DNA of 64,000 bases from Echinicola rosea (lineage in GTDB: Bacteria; Bacteroidota; Bacteroidia; Cytophagales; Cyclobacteriaceae). Below the pieces are notes generated by a model. That model was not told where the DNA came from, did no database searches, and saw only the letters and a list, made by a program, of their open reading frames with translations. The position numbers and the translations under genes were made by a program. The DNA lies in the NCBI RefSeq assembly GCF_005281475.1, contig NZ_CP040106.1, positions 5,198,001 through 5,262,000 on the forward strand, written 5' to 3'. Positions 43,427 to 53,169 of this stretch are shown here, piece after piece. Numbering within the stretch: position 1 is the first letter of the stretch; each line of letters starts with the position of its first letter.

Positions 43427-46159
43427 ATGGAGCTATTTCCTTATTTTATCATACGGATGGCAAGTGGAAAAATGAAGGACCTGCACGGCATGGAGGTTCC
43501 CTACAGTATTGGCCAGGCGAACAAAGTAATGGAGGCCAATGCCGAAATCCATCAGCTGAAGGAAACCATCACACAACTGCTTTTTGAAACCATAGCCAAG
43601 CAAGGAGACACAGGCCTGCAAAACAAACTGCTACAGTTAAAACGTGACGTCCATAACCAACGACCGATAAGTAAATCCATGCTCGGACTTTTCGCCATCC
43701 GAACATCCCCTTCCCTTCTGGAATTGCTTCATGGATATATGCGGCTGGAAAATAATCTAAGGGTGCTAAAGGAAGATTTTGAACGTACCTATGATCAAGA
43801 GATACAACAAACCTACCGCCAACTCCATTTACTTTCAAAGGACGTGAACCTGCGCAAGGGCATAATGCTTTCCAATCAAACACTGGTGGACAATATGGAC
43901 AAGTATATCCCAAGGCTGCAGGCCACTCCCCCTCGAAAAAAGGAGTGGCAGACCATCCTTGGAATGATGAAATACATGACCCGAATGACGACCAAAACAT
44001 CCCCTTTCAGTACGTTCAACCACATCGGGCTAGGAAAAATAACAAAAGCCAAAACCGGAGACTGGGGCCATCGCGGTGAGTGGGGAGCAAAAAGTGTGAT
44101 CAGGCTGAACAATTACCTGTTTGCCTATTTAAAGGAGGCCCTACTAAAGATCGAGTCCTTCCGAAAGCAGCGTAATGTCCGTTTAAACCCATCTGCAACC
44201 TTGAAAAACGGGCATTTTCAGTTTCTCGCCAACAGCAACAATATTGAATCGTTCCAGCAAATTCCCCCAAGCCCTATCAACGCATTGATCAAAGAGGAAC
44301 TGACCGGTAAAATGGTACGCTATCAATGTCTTCTGGAAAGTTTGTGCCAGCAGGTAGATGCCCCACATGAATCTTTGCGGGACTATCTTGACAGGCTGAT
44401 CGATGTGGGCTTTTTGGAGTTTAACTTTTCCACCTCGGGCATGGATCCGGACTGGGACATTCATTTTGGTAAGGAATTGGCAGAGATGCAGGGCAAAACG
44501 CCACTGACCGTAAAATTGACAGCAGTTCTCCAGGAGTTAAGAGCGCTAACCACCAGCTTGGAAGAAAGCAATGAAAGGGAACGGAATGTCATCTTGGACA
44601 TTGTCCATTCTCGTTTTATAAGTATCTATGAAGAGCTTAATGAGGCATCGTCTCCCCACTACAGCCAACGATCCCGCATCAATGAAAAAAAATCAGGTGA
44701 TGGAACCTTTGGACAGATCCACTTTGAAGCTTTCAGGCTAAAACCGCACCAAATGGTCTTTGAGGACAGCAGGCATACAGCAGCATTTGAAGTTTCAGGG
44801 AAGGTGGTCGTCCCCCTAATTGACAAATTAAACACGCTATGTCGTTTAATGGGCCGATTTGAAGTACAGCTGGACAGAAAGGACAAATTGAAGCATTATT
44901 TTTTGCTGCGGTATGGTGGTGACCAGATGGTGGACGTTCTTGATTTTTACGAAAACTATTATCGGGATGTGGAGTTGCCCGAAACTGACCAGGGTATCAA
45001 CATGCCCGGATCCCCCACCGATGTGCATACCGTTTTGGAGGTTCCGGACATTAAGGCCCGCCGGGAAAGGGATGATAGATGGAAGCGGGAGTTGGCCAAA
45101 GCCTTGGAGCCATTATTGCTTCAAAATCCCCATCACCTCGATTTGTCTGAGGAGTTACTGGAGGGAATCAATGGTAGTGAAAAAACGGAAATCCCGCCTT
45201 CCAAATCCACCCAGTCCCTATCGGCATTTATGCAACTGTACAAAACCGAAGCCGATGGGTGGAAAGCGGCCGTAAACCTCACTTACGCAGGGTACGGCAG
45301 AATGTATTCCCGTTTTTTACATGCTTTTTCTCCGGATGTTTCCAACCTTTTGAGAAAGAAGAACGAAGCGCTAGGTCGGGACGGCTTGATGACGGAAAGC
45401 ACGGATGCATCCTATTTCAATGCCAACCTGCGCCCCCCTCTCATGCCCTTTGAGCTGGAAGTGCCCAACGGTCACCGAAACCTACCCGAGGGAAGACAGA
45501 TCCCCATAACGGAAGTAGGAATTACCTATCGCCAACAAACGGACCAACTCCATCTTGTCCACAAACCTACCGGAAAGCCCCTGTATCTTTTTGATCTGGG
45601 TTTCCAGTCCCTTAGGGGAAGATCCCAACTTTACCAATTATTGGAGCGGTTTACCCCTGCCACCTATATCTATCCATCATTGATTACCGAGACAATAAAC
45701 GCCTCATTATACCTAAACAAACTTAAAAAAGGTGCAGCCTTGGTGCAATTCCCACGGATCAGCTTTGAGCATGATATTATTCTACAGAGAAGGTCTTGGT
45801 TTTTTGCAAAAAAATCCATTCCCATGAGACATCCCACTGAATCCGATGCGATGTTCTTTTTACGTTTGAACCAATGGAGGATCAAACACGATTTACCTGC
45901 CGAAGTATTTATTTTTGTGACCACCCCACAGGAAATGGCTACCCTTACGGAAAAGGAAAAGCGTCGGGTCGGCACGGATAACCAAAAGCCCCAATATATT
46001 TCCTTTTCCAATCCGATCCTCATCCGGCTGTTCGAGAAGATGGCCCAAAAAGTCCCAAAAGTACTGAAAGTAGAAGAGATGCTTCCTATTGCTTCCCAAT
46101 TGGCCGAAATGAATGGAAACCAGATTGTAAACGAATGTATTTTCCAATGGAACAACTGA
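43427..46159 (+). CDS. lanB: LanB dehydratase, glutamylation subunit (split)
   Basis: This 910-residue protein matches the N-terminal two thirds of class I lanthipeptide dehydratases (Lant_dehydr_N). Features are LLGMMKYMTRMTTKTSPFSTFNHIGLG in the first third, FGQIHFEAFRLKPHQMVFEDS in the middle, and SADGWKAAVNLTYAGYGRMYSRFLHAF later, the last typical of the tRNA-Glu binding region. It transfers glutamate from Glu-tRNA to Ser/Thr of the precursor. The elimination domain is not fused but encoded by the next gene, an arrangement also seen in pinensin and thiopeptide loci. It starts 2 nt after the HlyD-like stop. Confidence 0.9.
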   Translation: MELFPYFIIRMASGKMKDLHGMEVPYSIGQANKVMEANAEIHQLKETITQLLFETIAKQGDTGLQNKLLQLKRDVHNQRPISKSMLGLFAIRTSPSLLELLHGYMRLENNLRVLKEDFERTYDQEIQQTYRQLHLLSKDVNLRKGIMLSNQTLVDNMDKYIPRLQATPPRKKEWQTILGMMKYMTRMTTKTSPFSTFNHIGLGKITKAKTGDWGHRGEWGAKSVIRLNNYLFAYLKEALLKIESFRKQRNVRLNPSATLKNGHFQFLANSNNIESFQQIPPSPINALIKEELTGKMVRYQCLLESLCQQVDAPHESLRDYLDRLIDVGFLEFNFSTSGMDPDWDIHFGKELAEMQGKTPLTVKLTAVLQELRALTTSLEESNERERNVILDIVHSRFISIYEELNEASSPHYSQRSRINEKKSGDGTFGQIHFEAFRLKPHQMVFEDSRHTAAFEVSGKVVVPLIDKLNTLCRLMGRFEVQLDRKDKLKHYFLLRYGGDQMVDVLDFYENYYRDVELPETDQGINMPGSPTDVHTVLEVPDIKARRERDDRWKRELAKALEPLLLQNPHHLDLSEELLEGINGSEKTEIPPSKSTQSLSAFMQLYKTEADGWKAAVNLTYAGYGRMYSRFLHAFSPDVSNLLRKKNEALGRDGLMTESTDASYFNANLRPPLMPFELEVPNGHRNLPEGRQIPITEVGITYRQQTDQLHLVHKPTGKPLYLFDLGFQSLRGRSQLYQLLERFTPATYIYPSLITETINASLYLNKLKKGAALVQFPRISFEHDIILQRRSWFFAKKSIPMRHPTESDAMFFLRLNQWRIKHDLPAEVFIFVTTPQEMATLTEKEKRRVGTDNQKPQYISFSNPILIRLFEKMAQKVPKVLKVEEMLPIASQLAEMNGNQIVNECIFQWNN

Positions 46160-47160
46160 ACCGAGAAAAAAAGGAATCGAAAATGTCCGGCCAAATGGTT
46201 TCCCCATTTTGGCTTTCGGCCCACTTATACCACGAAGGAGATTTGCGTATTTTCCTCCTTGATGGGATCCGGCAATTTTTGGAAAGGGATTCGGGCAAGC
46301 TATGTTTCCGCAATTATTTTTTTATCCGCTATTGGGAAAGGGGATCTCATATAAGACTCCGTATCCCCTGTTTTGACAGGTTGGAAGTAAACAAAATAGG
46401 GTCAGAATTGGCCCATTATTTCCATAATTATTTTCAAGATCATCCCTCTCAGCGGGGAATAGGCTACGACATTAAGTCCTATCCCGGATGGCAGGATTGG
46501 TATCCGAATGATTCGGTACAGTTTATCCCGTACATACCCGAAACCGACCGATATGGGGGGAAGGTCGCCATCAGGATTTCTGAAAGGCAGTTTTTCTATT
46601 CATCCAGGGCGGTGATGACGGTCCTTCCGGACCTGAAGTCCTACGACCAACTGATCGGCACGGCAATCCAGTTTCACGTGAGCTTGGTCCATGCCAGTGG
46701 TATGGAACGCTCCGATGTTCCTATTTTTTTTGGAAAGATCTATGAAGACTGGTTTTATGCTGCCTTCAAACTACATGACAAAACAGAGGCAAAGGTAAAG
46801 GACAGGGTGGAAGCCGAAATGATCTTCAAGCGAGAGTTTCAAGCTCAGCGCTCTGCAATTATCCCATTTATAAAAGCATTTTGGAATTTATTGGATGATC
46901 CCCAGGAGATTGAAAGCGAGTGGGTTGTACCTTGGATGGAAGGAATGAAGGAGGTGATCTTGGATCTAGAGATTGCCAGAAAGCTGCCATCATGGAGCTT
47001 TCCCGGAACAGCAGCCTCCTCCCCGCATTCCACTAGTAGACAAGGGTTGTGGCCAGTTTTGGAAAGCTACGTCCACATGACCAATAATAGACTGGGGATC
47101 TTGAACCGAGATGAGCCCTTGATAGCCTATTTTATTAAAGAGAGCTTTCTTGAGCTTTGA
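46135..47160 (+). CDS. LanB elimination subunit (SpaB_C / thiopeptide-type biosynthesis protein)
   Basis: This 341-residue protein matches the Lant_dehydr_C/SpaB_C family: WLSAHLYHEGDLRIFLLDGIRQFLE near the start, FFIRYWERGSHIRLRI, RYGGKVAIRISERQFFYSSRAV and a C-terminal HMTNNRLGILNRDEPLIAYF. It eliminates glutamate from the glutamyl-Ser/Thr to leave Dha/Dhb. Its start lies inside the end of the glutamylation gene (25-nt overlap; Met5 at 46147 is an alternative start). Its 3' end overlaps the convergent methyltransferase gene by 26 nt. Confidence 0.88.
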   Translation: MYFPMEQLNREKKESKMSGQMVSPFWLSAHLYHEGDLRIFLLDGIRQFLERDSGKLCFRNYFFIRYWERGSHIRLRIPCFDRLEVNKIGSELAHYFHNYFQDHPSQRGIGYDIKSYPGWQDWYPNDSVQFIPYIPETDRYGGKVAIRISERQFFYSSRAVMTVLPDLKSYDQLIGTAIQFHVSLVHASGMERSDVPIFFGKIYEDWFYAAFKLHDKTEAKVKDRVEAEMIFKREFQAQRSAIIPFIKAFWNLLDDPQEIESEWVVPWMEGMKEVILDLEIARKLPSWSFPGTAASSPHSTSRQGLWPVLESYVHMTNNRLGILNRDEPLIAYFIKESFLEL

Positions 47161-48556
47161 CTATTCCCTTTTCCATCAATTCCTCCAAAGATTTGACAAC
47201 CATTTTCCGGGTTTCGGTTTCTTCCTTGGTAATCTCAAAAAGATGGAAAAAGTCGGCCAAGAGTTGCTCCAGCCTAATGGGGTTACTCATAAGTTTGAGT
47301 ATTTCAAGTAAGACAGGGGTAATTGTTAAAGGCTCTCTCCCTCCATAGAGGATGATGGAGGGGTCATGGTGTTTGCCCAAGGGCCCTTCGACCTTATAGG
47401 TGATCGCATCGGCAAGGCAAAGGCATGGATTTTTTTGCATGCTGCCCTTATCTGTCACCATCCTCTTTTGCGCCAGAAACTGCCAATTCTTATAGCTTTG
47501 CTGAAGCATGGAAGATGGGCGGCAAAAATTGGTGTTTTCCAAGGTGGTTTCGGTAATCCAATCGAAACCATATTTCGCAAAAATTGGCCTGAACTCATCG
47601 GCTGCATACATGGCAGATTCATCGGAAAAATGGTATTCCAAGGGTCCAAAGTGCAGGAATAGCCCACCGGGTCTGAGCACCCTGTCCACTTCCTCCAAAA
47701 GCAGATCCAGCGGAAACACATCGGTAAAGTATGCCGACACCACTATGTCCATCGAACCGTCTTTTAGGGGCATGTTCAGGGCGTTGCCCAATAAATAATG
47801 GATTCTCTGGGCAGTCATAATCAAATCGTCATTCCTGTCCTTTATGGAAGCCTTAATCTCCTTGACCATTTCTGATTGGTGAAAAGTCCTTTTGAGTTGG
47901 ATATCATAAAAACTGAGGGAACCCTTCATCAAGTGGTTGAAGCAGTAGGCCATGGTCGGGGAATTGTCCAGTGCCACTACCTCCCTGAACTGTTCGCCAA
48001 GTTCTACAGCAATACGTCCCATCCCTGCTCCCAACACCAATACGCTTGGATGGGAATCGTAGTAGGGACCCAACATTTCTAATATGCTCTTTGCAGTTTT
48101 CAGTACCTCTTCTTCATGAGCCTTTTCTCCGGACCAATCCCTCATCAAATAACTGAGGTCTGTGGTATAGGCCATTTTATCAAGCGGTTCTTCATCAATC
48201 GATTTTTCCGGTAAATGAGCCTGTAGGCTTTGAAGTACCTGCTCGACCAGACTGCGGTTCTTTCTGAGTCCTTTTGCCAACAGTTGGTAAAAGGAGCGGC
48301 GTTCCGGAAAGTCGACACCAAATTGCTCCACTTTTGACTCATGCTTTTTTTCATGATCGACATAATTCCGGTAATAGCCGTGGAACTGGCGGATGACTTT
48401 GTCAGGACGATCGAACAAAAAGGGGACTCTTCCTTCGATCAGCGGGTATTTCGTCTTACATTTTTCACATGTAATATGGGAAGCCTCTATAGGGTGATGG
48501 CCATCCAAAAAATGGCCGCATGTGGGACAAATCAAAAAGCGCGATGGAATGTACAT
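47135..48556 (-). CDS. SAM methyltransferase resembling carnosine (histidine) N-methyltransferase
   Basis: This 473-residue protein uses the ATG at 48556 (a TTG at 48571 lies inside the operator). An N-terminal zinc ribbon (CPTC ... CEKC, residues 10-33) is followed by a Rossmann domain: VLVLGAGMGRIAVELG (motif I), ALDNSPTMAYCFNHLM, VVSAYFTDVFPLD and RPGGLFLHFGPLEYHF. The spacing and the GPLxYHF motif match N2227-like carnosine methyltransferases, which methylate histidine nitrogen. A C-terminal winged-helix-like tail (about 415-473) resembles PqqD/RRE and may bind the leader. His34, His38 or His47 of the precursor are candidate targets. It is convergent with lanB. Confidence 0.75.
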   Translation of the reverse strand: MYIPSRFLICPTCGHFLDGHHPIEASHITCEKCKTKYPLIEGRVPFLFDRPDKVIRQFHGYYRNYVDHEKKHESKVEQFGVDFPERRSFYQLLAKGLRKNRSLVEQVLQSLQAHLPEKSIDEEPLDKMAYTTDLSYLMRDWSGEKAHEEEVLKTAKSILEMLGPYYDSHPSVLVLGAGMGRIAVELGEQFREVVALDNSPTMAYCFNHLMKGSLSFYDIQLKRTFHQSEMVKEIKASIKDRNDDLIMTAQRIHYLLGNALNMPLKDGSMDIVVSAYFTDVFPLDLLLEEVDRVLRPGGLFLHFGPLEYHFSDESAMYAADEFRPIFAKYGFDWITETTLENTNFCRPSSMLQQSYKNWQFLAQKRMVTDKGSMQKNPCLCLADAITYKVEGPLGKHHDPSIILYGGREPLTITPVLLEILKLMSNPIRLEQLLADFFHLFEITKEETETRKMVVKSLEELMEKGIVKAQESSL

Positions 48557-48566
48557 AAATCTATAA

Positions 48567-48620
48567 TGCAATACAGTTGCAATTATAAAAACGATAACTT
48601 ATTTTCGCAACATTATTGCA
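48567..48620. promoter_or_regulatory. Twin operators between methyltransferase and TonB-receptor genes
   Basis: TGCAATACAGTTGCA (48567-48581) and CGCAACATTATTGCA (48606-48620) have centres 39 bp apart, the same as the pair at 37599-37652. They lie between divergent genes: 11 bp from the methyltransferase start and 48 bp from the receptor start. One regulator could control both directions as well as the precursor. Confidence 0.75.
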
Positions 48621-48668
48621 TGTTTTAACTCTTGATAATTAACAAATAATCACAAACATTTTCGATCT

Positions 48669-50990
48669 ATGAGATTCTTTTTTACACATTTGCTTTTGTT
48701 TCTTCCATTCTTTGTTTGGGGACAAAAAGCCTCCATTGAGGGGGAAATTTTTGACGCGGACAAAAGTCCGCTCCCTTCCATTACCATAAAACTCGATGGC
48801 ACCGCTTTTGGGACATCCACTGATAATGCAGGTAACTTCAGTATTTCCGACATTCCTGAAGGTTCGTATGTCATCGTGGCCTCCGGTGTCGGTTATGAAG
48901 TAAAGTCTGCATCACTTACCATTCAATCGGGAAAGACAACCTATATACAATTACAGCTGAACGAAGGGGAAACGGCATTGGAGGAAGTAGTGGTAGAGGC
49001 ACTGTCACTGCCCCGTGAAAGCCAATCGGTAACCAGGACCAGTACACCATTGATCGAAGTGCCCCAACAGGTTCAAGTAGTGGACAGGGCCACCATCGAA
49101 GACCAACAGCTCTTTACCATGGACCAGGCCCTGAAAAATGTGGCCGGAATAAATGTCTCGGGTTCCAATGGGGCCATGAACATCAGGGGCTTTGGCACCA
49201 ATGCCAGCAATACCCTGATCAATGGAATGAAGGGCACACCCTACCCGGCCGGTGTCATGCCGCTATTGGCCAATGTGGAATCGGTGGAAGTCATCCACGG
49301 CCCCTCTGCGGTACTGTATGGTGAAGGTTCCCTTGGCGGACGCATCAACCTGGTAACAAAACAGCCCAAGAAGGAAACACATGCCAATGTATCCATTGGT
49401 GGTGGCAACTATGGCCTGTTCAGGGCCATGGGTGATGTCACAGGGAAACTGAACCCTTCCGAATCCCTATACTTTCTGGTGGGTGCCGCCTATCAAACAG
49501 GGGGAAGGGTCACCGATAATTTCGACAATGAGAATTTCCAACTTTACGGCAGTCTGAAATGGGAAGCCTCCGATAAAACCAATTTGCAACTGAATGCCAA
49601 TTTCAACCTGGACCGTGCCACGAGCAACTGGGCCCCTGAAATCCCTGTCCTGGATGGATTACCGGTATTCTCCTTGCCCGATGAATTTAATTTTCAAGCC
49701 GAGGATGCCTTTTATGATGGAAACAGCTACCAGCTCCAATTGCTTGCAGACCACGAACTGAATGCTAATTGGAAGGCCAATCTTCTGTTTGGTATCAGCC
49801 AAAGCAAGGCAGAACGGAACCAATATGGACTTTCCTGGACCTTCGATCAGGAGACCGGTGACCTTGGCCGTGACTATACAGAGCAGGAAGTGGTTTCTCC
49901 CACCACCACGGTCAACCCCTATGTGGAAGGTAAGTTCAATATCGGCAGGATAAAGAACAAGCTGGCAGCAGGTGTCGACCTTACCTTGTCCAGAAGCAAC
50001 TATCCCAATGGCATAAAATATTTCAGTTCACTTCCGCTCAACATCTATGCCCCGGACTATTCTTCCGGAAAAACAGGGGACTACCTCGGCTACAGTAGCC
50101 GCACGGAAAAATTCACCTACAATACCGTAGGGGTCTATCTTCAGGACCAGTTGACGCTTTCCAAAAAGCTCAAGGCCCTTTTTGGGATCAGGTACACCAA
50201 TTATTACATGAGGTATTTTGCCGACGATGACCAGGGGAATGCACTTTACGATGAACAGCCCGAAAATACCGAGGCCATCACCCCAAGTCTTGGATTGGTA
50301 TACCAAGCAAGGGAACACACTTCCTTTTATGTGGATTACAGCAAGGGATTTGTGCCCCAGTACAGCAATGAACGGAAGTTTGGTGGACCATTTGATCCGG
50401 AAATAACCCACCAGTACGAACTGGGATACAAAGGGGAATATGCCAAAAACAGGCTGCATACCACCTTGGCCGTTTACCACATCACCAAACAGAATGTGCT
50501 GGTGTACTATGACGACCCGGAGCTGCCCGACGGATATGGCTACCGGCCACTTGAAGAAGTACAGAGCAAGGGCATCGAAGTGGGCGTCTCCGGTTACCTG
50601 ACAGACCGTCTGTACTTGATAGCCAACTACAGTTTCAACAACACAGAAGTATCGGAAAGCAACACCCCGGAGAACGAGGGAAATACCTTTTACAATTCTC
50701 CCGAAAACCTGGCCAATGGCTGGGTAAAATACGCCCTGCTCAAAGGGGAAGGGATTACATCCACCATCGGGATGGGAGTAAATTATGTAGACGAACGAAC
50801 CACCTATTTTGGGGACCTTCCGGATTATACCGTGGCAGACGCCATGTTGAGCATCGGGTTTAAGCGATATAAGCTTCAACTTAACGTCAACAACCTTTTT
50901 GATGAACAGTATGCCATCAGCGGTGGATATGTTGATTATTTGCCAGGAATGGGAAGGAACTTCCTGCTTACGGCGAAGTGGTCCTATTGA
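48669..50990 (+). CDS. TonB-dependent siderophore-type receptor
   Basis: This 773-residue protein has a signal peptide (residues 1-19, FFVWGQ), a CarboxypepD_reg-like domain (ASIEGEIFDADKSPLPSITIKLDG, about 20-105), a plug domain (PQQVQVVDRATIEDQQLFTMDQALKNVAGI; NIRGFG; VEVIHGPSAVLYGEGSLGGRINLVTK) and a 22-strand type barrel ending in LLTAKWSY. The plug motifs are those of siderophore receptors (FhuA/FpvA type). It is co-regulated with the lanthipeptide genes through the twin operators and leads into an ABC exporter operon. It could import the peptide or its metal complex, or confer immunity. Confidence 0.88.
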   Translation: MRFFFTHLLLFLPFFVWGQKASIEGEIFDADKSPLPSITIKLDGTAFGTSTDNAGNFSISDIPEGSYVIVASGVGYEVKSASLTIQSGKTTYIQLQLNEGETALEEVVVEALSLPRESQSVTRTSTPLIEVPQQVQVVDRATIEDQQLFTMDQALKNVAGINVSGSNGAMNIRGFGTNASNTLINGMKGTPYPAGVMPLLANVESVEVIHGPSAVLYGEGSLGGRINLVTKQPKKETHANVSIGGGNYGLFRAMGDVTGKLNPSESLYFLVGAAYQTGGRVTDNFDNENFQLYGSLKWEASDKTNLQLNANFNLDRATSNWAPEIPVLDGLPVFSLPDEFNFQAEDAFYDGNSYQLQLLADHELNANWKANLLFGISQSKAERNQYGLSWTFDQETGDLGRDYTEQEVVSPTTTVNPYVEGKFNIGRIKNKLAAGVDLTLSRSNYPNGIKYFSSLPLNIYAPDYSSGKTGDYLGYSSRTEKFTYNTVGVYLQDQLTLSKKLKALFGIRYTNYYMRYFADDDQGNALYDEQPENTEAITPSLGLVYQAREHTSFYVDYSKGFVPQYSNERKFGGPFDPEITHQYELGYKGEYAKNRLHTTLAVYHITKQNVLVYYDDPELPDGYGYRPLEEVQSKGIEVGVSGYLTDRLYLIANYSFNNTEVSESNTPENEGNTFYNSPENLANGWVKYALLKGEGITSTIGMGVNYVDERTTYFGDLPDYTVADAMLSIGFKRYKLQLNVNNLFDEQYAISGGYVDYLPGMGRNFLLTAKWSY

Positions 50991-51046
50991 TAGATCATCT
51001 AAAAGCGCCATCATCACAGATGTAAAACCAAACCTCGAACCTGTAC

Positions 51047-51781
51047 ATGATCCAACTTGATAAGGTCACCAAAACATTTGGGAACAAAACTGCGCTGGAC
51101 AGCCTGAGCATAAACCTGCCAAAAGGGGAAATTTATGGTCTATTGGGGAGCAATGGAGCGGGTAAGTCCACCACGCTATCCCTTCTGCTCGGGTTTATCC
51201 GCCCTGACCACGGGTCGGTAAGGCTCGATGGGATGGATCCCTTTGATCGCCCATCCAGAACCCGGAAAAGCATTGGGTATATCGCTGAGAATGTCAGTCT
51301 ATATCCCTACCTCTCCGGTCTGGAAAACCTTGATTATTTCTGCCGGATCGCCGGACTCCGATACCCCAAATCCAAACTCAGCGCCACCCTTTCGGAATGT
51401 GGGCTTCCCTCCACCTCCCATGACCTCCCACTGTCCGGCTACTCCAAGGGAATGCGCCAAAAGGTGGGCATTGCCATTGCCTATGCCAAGAACGCTACCG
51501 TTTACCTGTTGGACGAGCCTGCAAGTGGGCTTGATCCCGCCGCCAATTTGGAACTGTCCCAATTGCTCCAAAAACTGGCAAGACAAGGTGCTACCATACT
51601 GATAGCCTCCCACGACCTGCTTTGGGCAAAGGAAACCTGTGACCAGTTGGGTATTTTGCGGGACGGCAAACTTATGGGAGAGTATGCGGCACTGGAAACC
51701 AGTATCGGGAAACTGGAAAAAACCTATTTGGATTTTATGAAACAACCTGATGTACCCTATGCTGGAGATCATAAAAAATGA
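51047..51781 (+). CDS. ABC transporter ATP-binding protein
   Basis: This 244-residue protein has the Walker A motif GLLGSNGAGKSTTL (about residues 33-46), Q-loop region GYIAENVSLYPYLSG, signature LSGYSKGMRQKVGIAIA, Walker B VYLLDEPASGLDP and H-loop ASHDL. The type is that of ABC-2 exporters (NosF/CcmA-like). It is followed by two permease genes, the first overlapping its 3' end, so the three form one exporter. Coming right after the TonB receptor, it may export the peptide from the inner membrane as self-protection or handle its metal. Confidence 0.9.
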   Translation: MIQLDKVTKTFGNKTALDSLSINLPKGEIYGLLGSNGAGKSTTLSLLLGFIRPDHGSVRLDGMDPFDRPSRTRKSIGYIAENVSLYPYLSGLENLDYFCRIAGLRYPKSKLSATLSECGLPSTSHDLPLSGYSKGMRQKVGIAIAYAKNATVYLLDEPASGLDPAANLELSQLLQKLARQGATILIASHDLLWAKETCDQLGILRDGKLMGEYAALETSIGKLEKTYLDFMKQPDVPYAGDHKK

Positions 51782-53168
51782 ATGGAAGGGCCTGCTCAGG
51801 AATCGGCTCATATTATTGTTGTTCGCTTTCTGCATGGCCGTTACGGTTTGGGTTACCCTCCTCGGACAATGGGCCGCCGATCATAAAGACCGGCTGCATG
51901 AACATGCAACAGCACATATGCGGGAGCAATGGGACGGCATGGGGGACAGCAATCCACACAATGCTGTCCACTTTGGCACGTATGCATTCAAGCCTTATGG
52001 CTTTCTTTCCAGTATCGATGAGGGCGTACAGGCAGTAACGGGCAATGTGATCAGACTGGAGGGACATGTCCAGAACGAAATGGCCTATTCTGACGCTTCC
52101 AGGTCCCTTGCGGTATCCCACTTTGGGAAGTTGAAACCTGCCCTGTTATTGCAATACCTTGTTCCGCTGCTGCTTATTTTCACGGCGTTCTCCTCTATAA
52201 GTGGGGAACGGGAGGCCGGTAGGCTCCGGTTGCTATTGGTTCAGGGACTCTCCCTGCCAAAAATCATTTTTGCAAAAGCCATTGCCATCGCTTCGCTCGG
52301 CTGGCTTTTGCTTACCTTGATGTTGGCCGTTTTCCTAATGGAACAGGGACCTTCCATGGAGCAGGACGAGATCCTCAGAATAGTCCTTTTGTCCATTTCC
52401 TATTCGATTTTTTACGCTGTCCTGGTGCTGCTCACCGTGTGTCTCTCGGCATGGTCCAAACGTTCTTCGGCTTCCCTTTCGACCATCATGGCACTTTGGG
52501 TGGTTTGGGTGATATGTTTGCCGATTGTTGCCGGGGGCATTTCCGATGAGCTACATCCCCTGCCCAGTCGCCGCACCTTCAAAACCGCCATGGAAAAGGA
52601 CAGGCACCAGGGCATAGACGGGCATAATCCTTCAGGGGAGCGCAGAAAAGCCTTTACGGATAGTCTGTTGGTCGCTTACGGGGTAGATGAAGCCAGCCAA
52701 CTTCCCATCAATGCAGACGGGCTCATCATGCAGGCCGATGAGGAATATGGGAACAGGGTCTGGGACAAACACTTTGGGAACAACCGCTCCATTTTGGAAA
52801 AGCAGAAGAAGGTCCGGCGACTGATCGCCGTTTTGGATCCTTTCATGTCCCTTCAGCACCTCAGCATGGCCTTTTGTGGAAATGACCTTTACCATTCGCA
52901 GGATTTCCAGGTCCAGGCCGAAACCTACCGGAGGGACATTATCAAAACCATGAACGAAAAACATGCTTATGGGGGATCCAAAACCGGGGACTGGAGTTGG
53001 AAAGCATCGGAATCATTCTTCCAGTCCATCCCGGAATTTGCCTATGACCGCCCAAGGATCACCTCGGTCATCGACCAATACCTCATCGACATGTTCAACT
53101 TGTTATCCTGGACAATTTTGCTCGTGGTACTGACGGTCCTGTATGGTCCCAAATTGAAATTTGAATAA
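51759..53168 (+). CDS. ABC-2 type permease (DUF3526-like)
   Basis: I chose the ATG at 51759 (MLEIIKNEWKG), which overlaps the ATPase gene by 23 nt; an ATG at 51750 is also possible. It is a 469-residue protein with membrane segments near residues 17-35, 130-150, 175-200, 210-230, 240-265 and 440-465, and a large periplasmic loop (about 265-430). The LLQYLVPLLLIFTAFSSISGEREAGRLRLLLVQG stretch is typical of ABC-2 permeases that pair with TonB receptors in Bacteroidota. Probably half of a heterodimer with the next gene. Confidence 0.82.
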   Translation: MLEIIKNEWKGLLRNRLILLLFAFCMAVTVWVTLLGQWAADHKDRLHEHATAHMREQWDGMGDSNPHNAVHFGTYAFKPYGFLSSIDEGVQAVTGNVIRLEGHVQNEMAYSDASRSLAVSHFGKLKPALLLQYLVPLLLIFTAFSSISGEREAGRLRLLLVQGLSLPKIIFAKAIAIASLGWLLLTLMLAVFLMEQGPSMEQDEILRIVLLSISYSIFYAVLVLLTVCLSAWSKRSSASLSTIMALWVVWVICLPIVAGGISDELHPLPSRRTFKTAMEKDRHQGIDGHNPSGERRKAFTDSLLVAYGVDEASQLPINADGLIMQADEEYGNRVWDKHFGNNRSILEKQKKVRRLIAVLDPFMSLQHLSMAFCGNDLYHSQDFQVQAETYRRDIIKTMNEKHAYGGSKTGDWSWKASESFFQSIPEFAYDRPRITSVIDQYLIDMFNLLSWTILLVVLTVLYGPKLKFE

Positions 53169-53169
53169 T

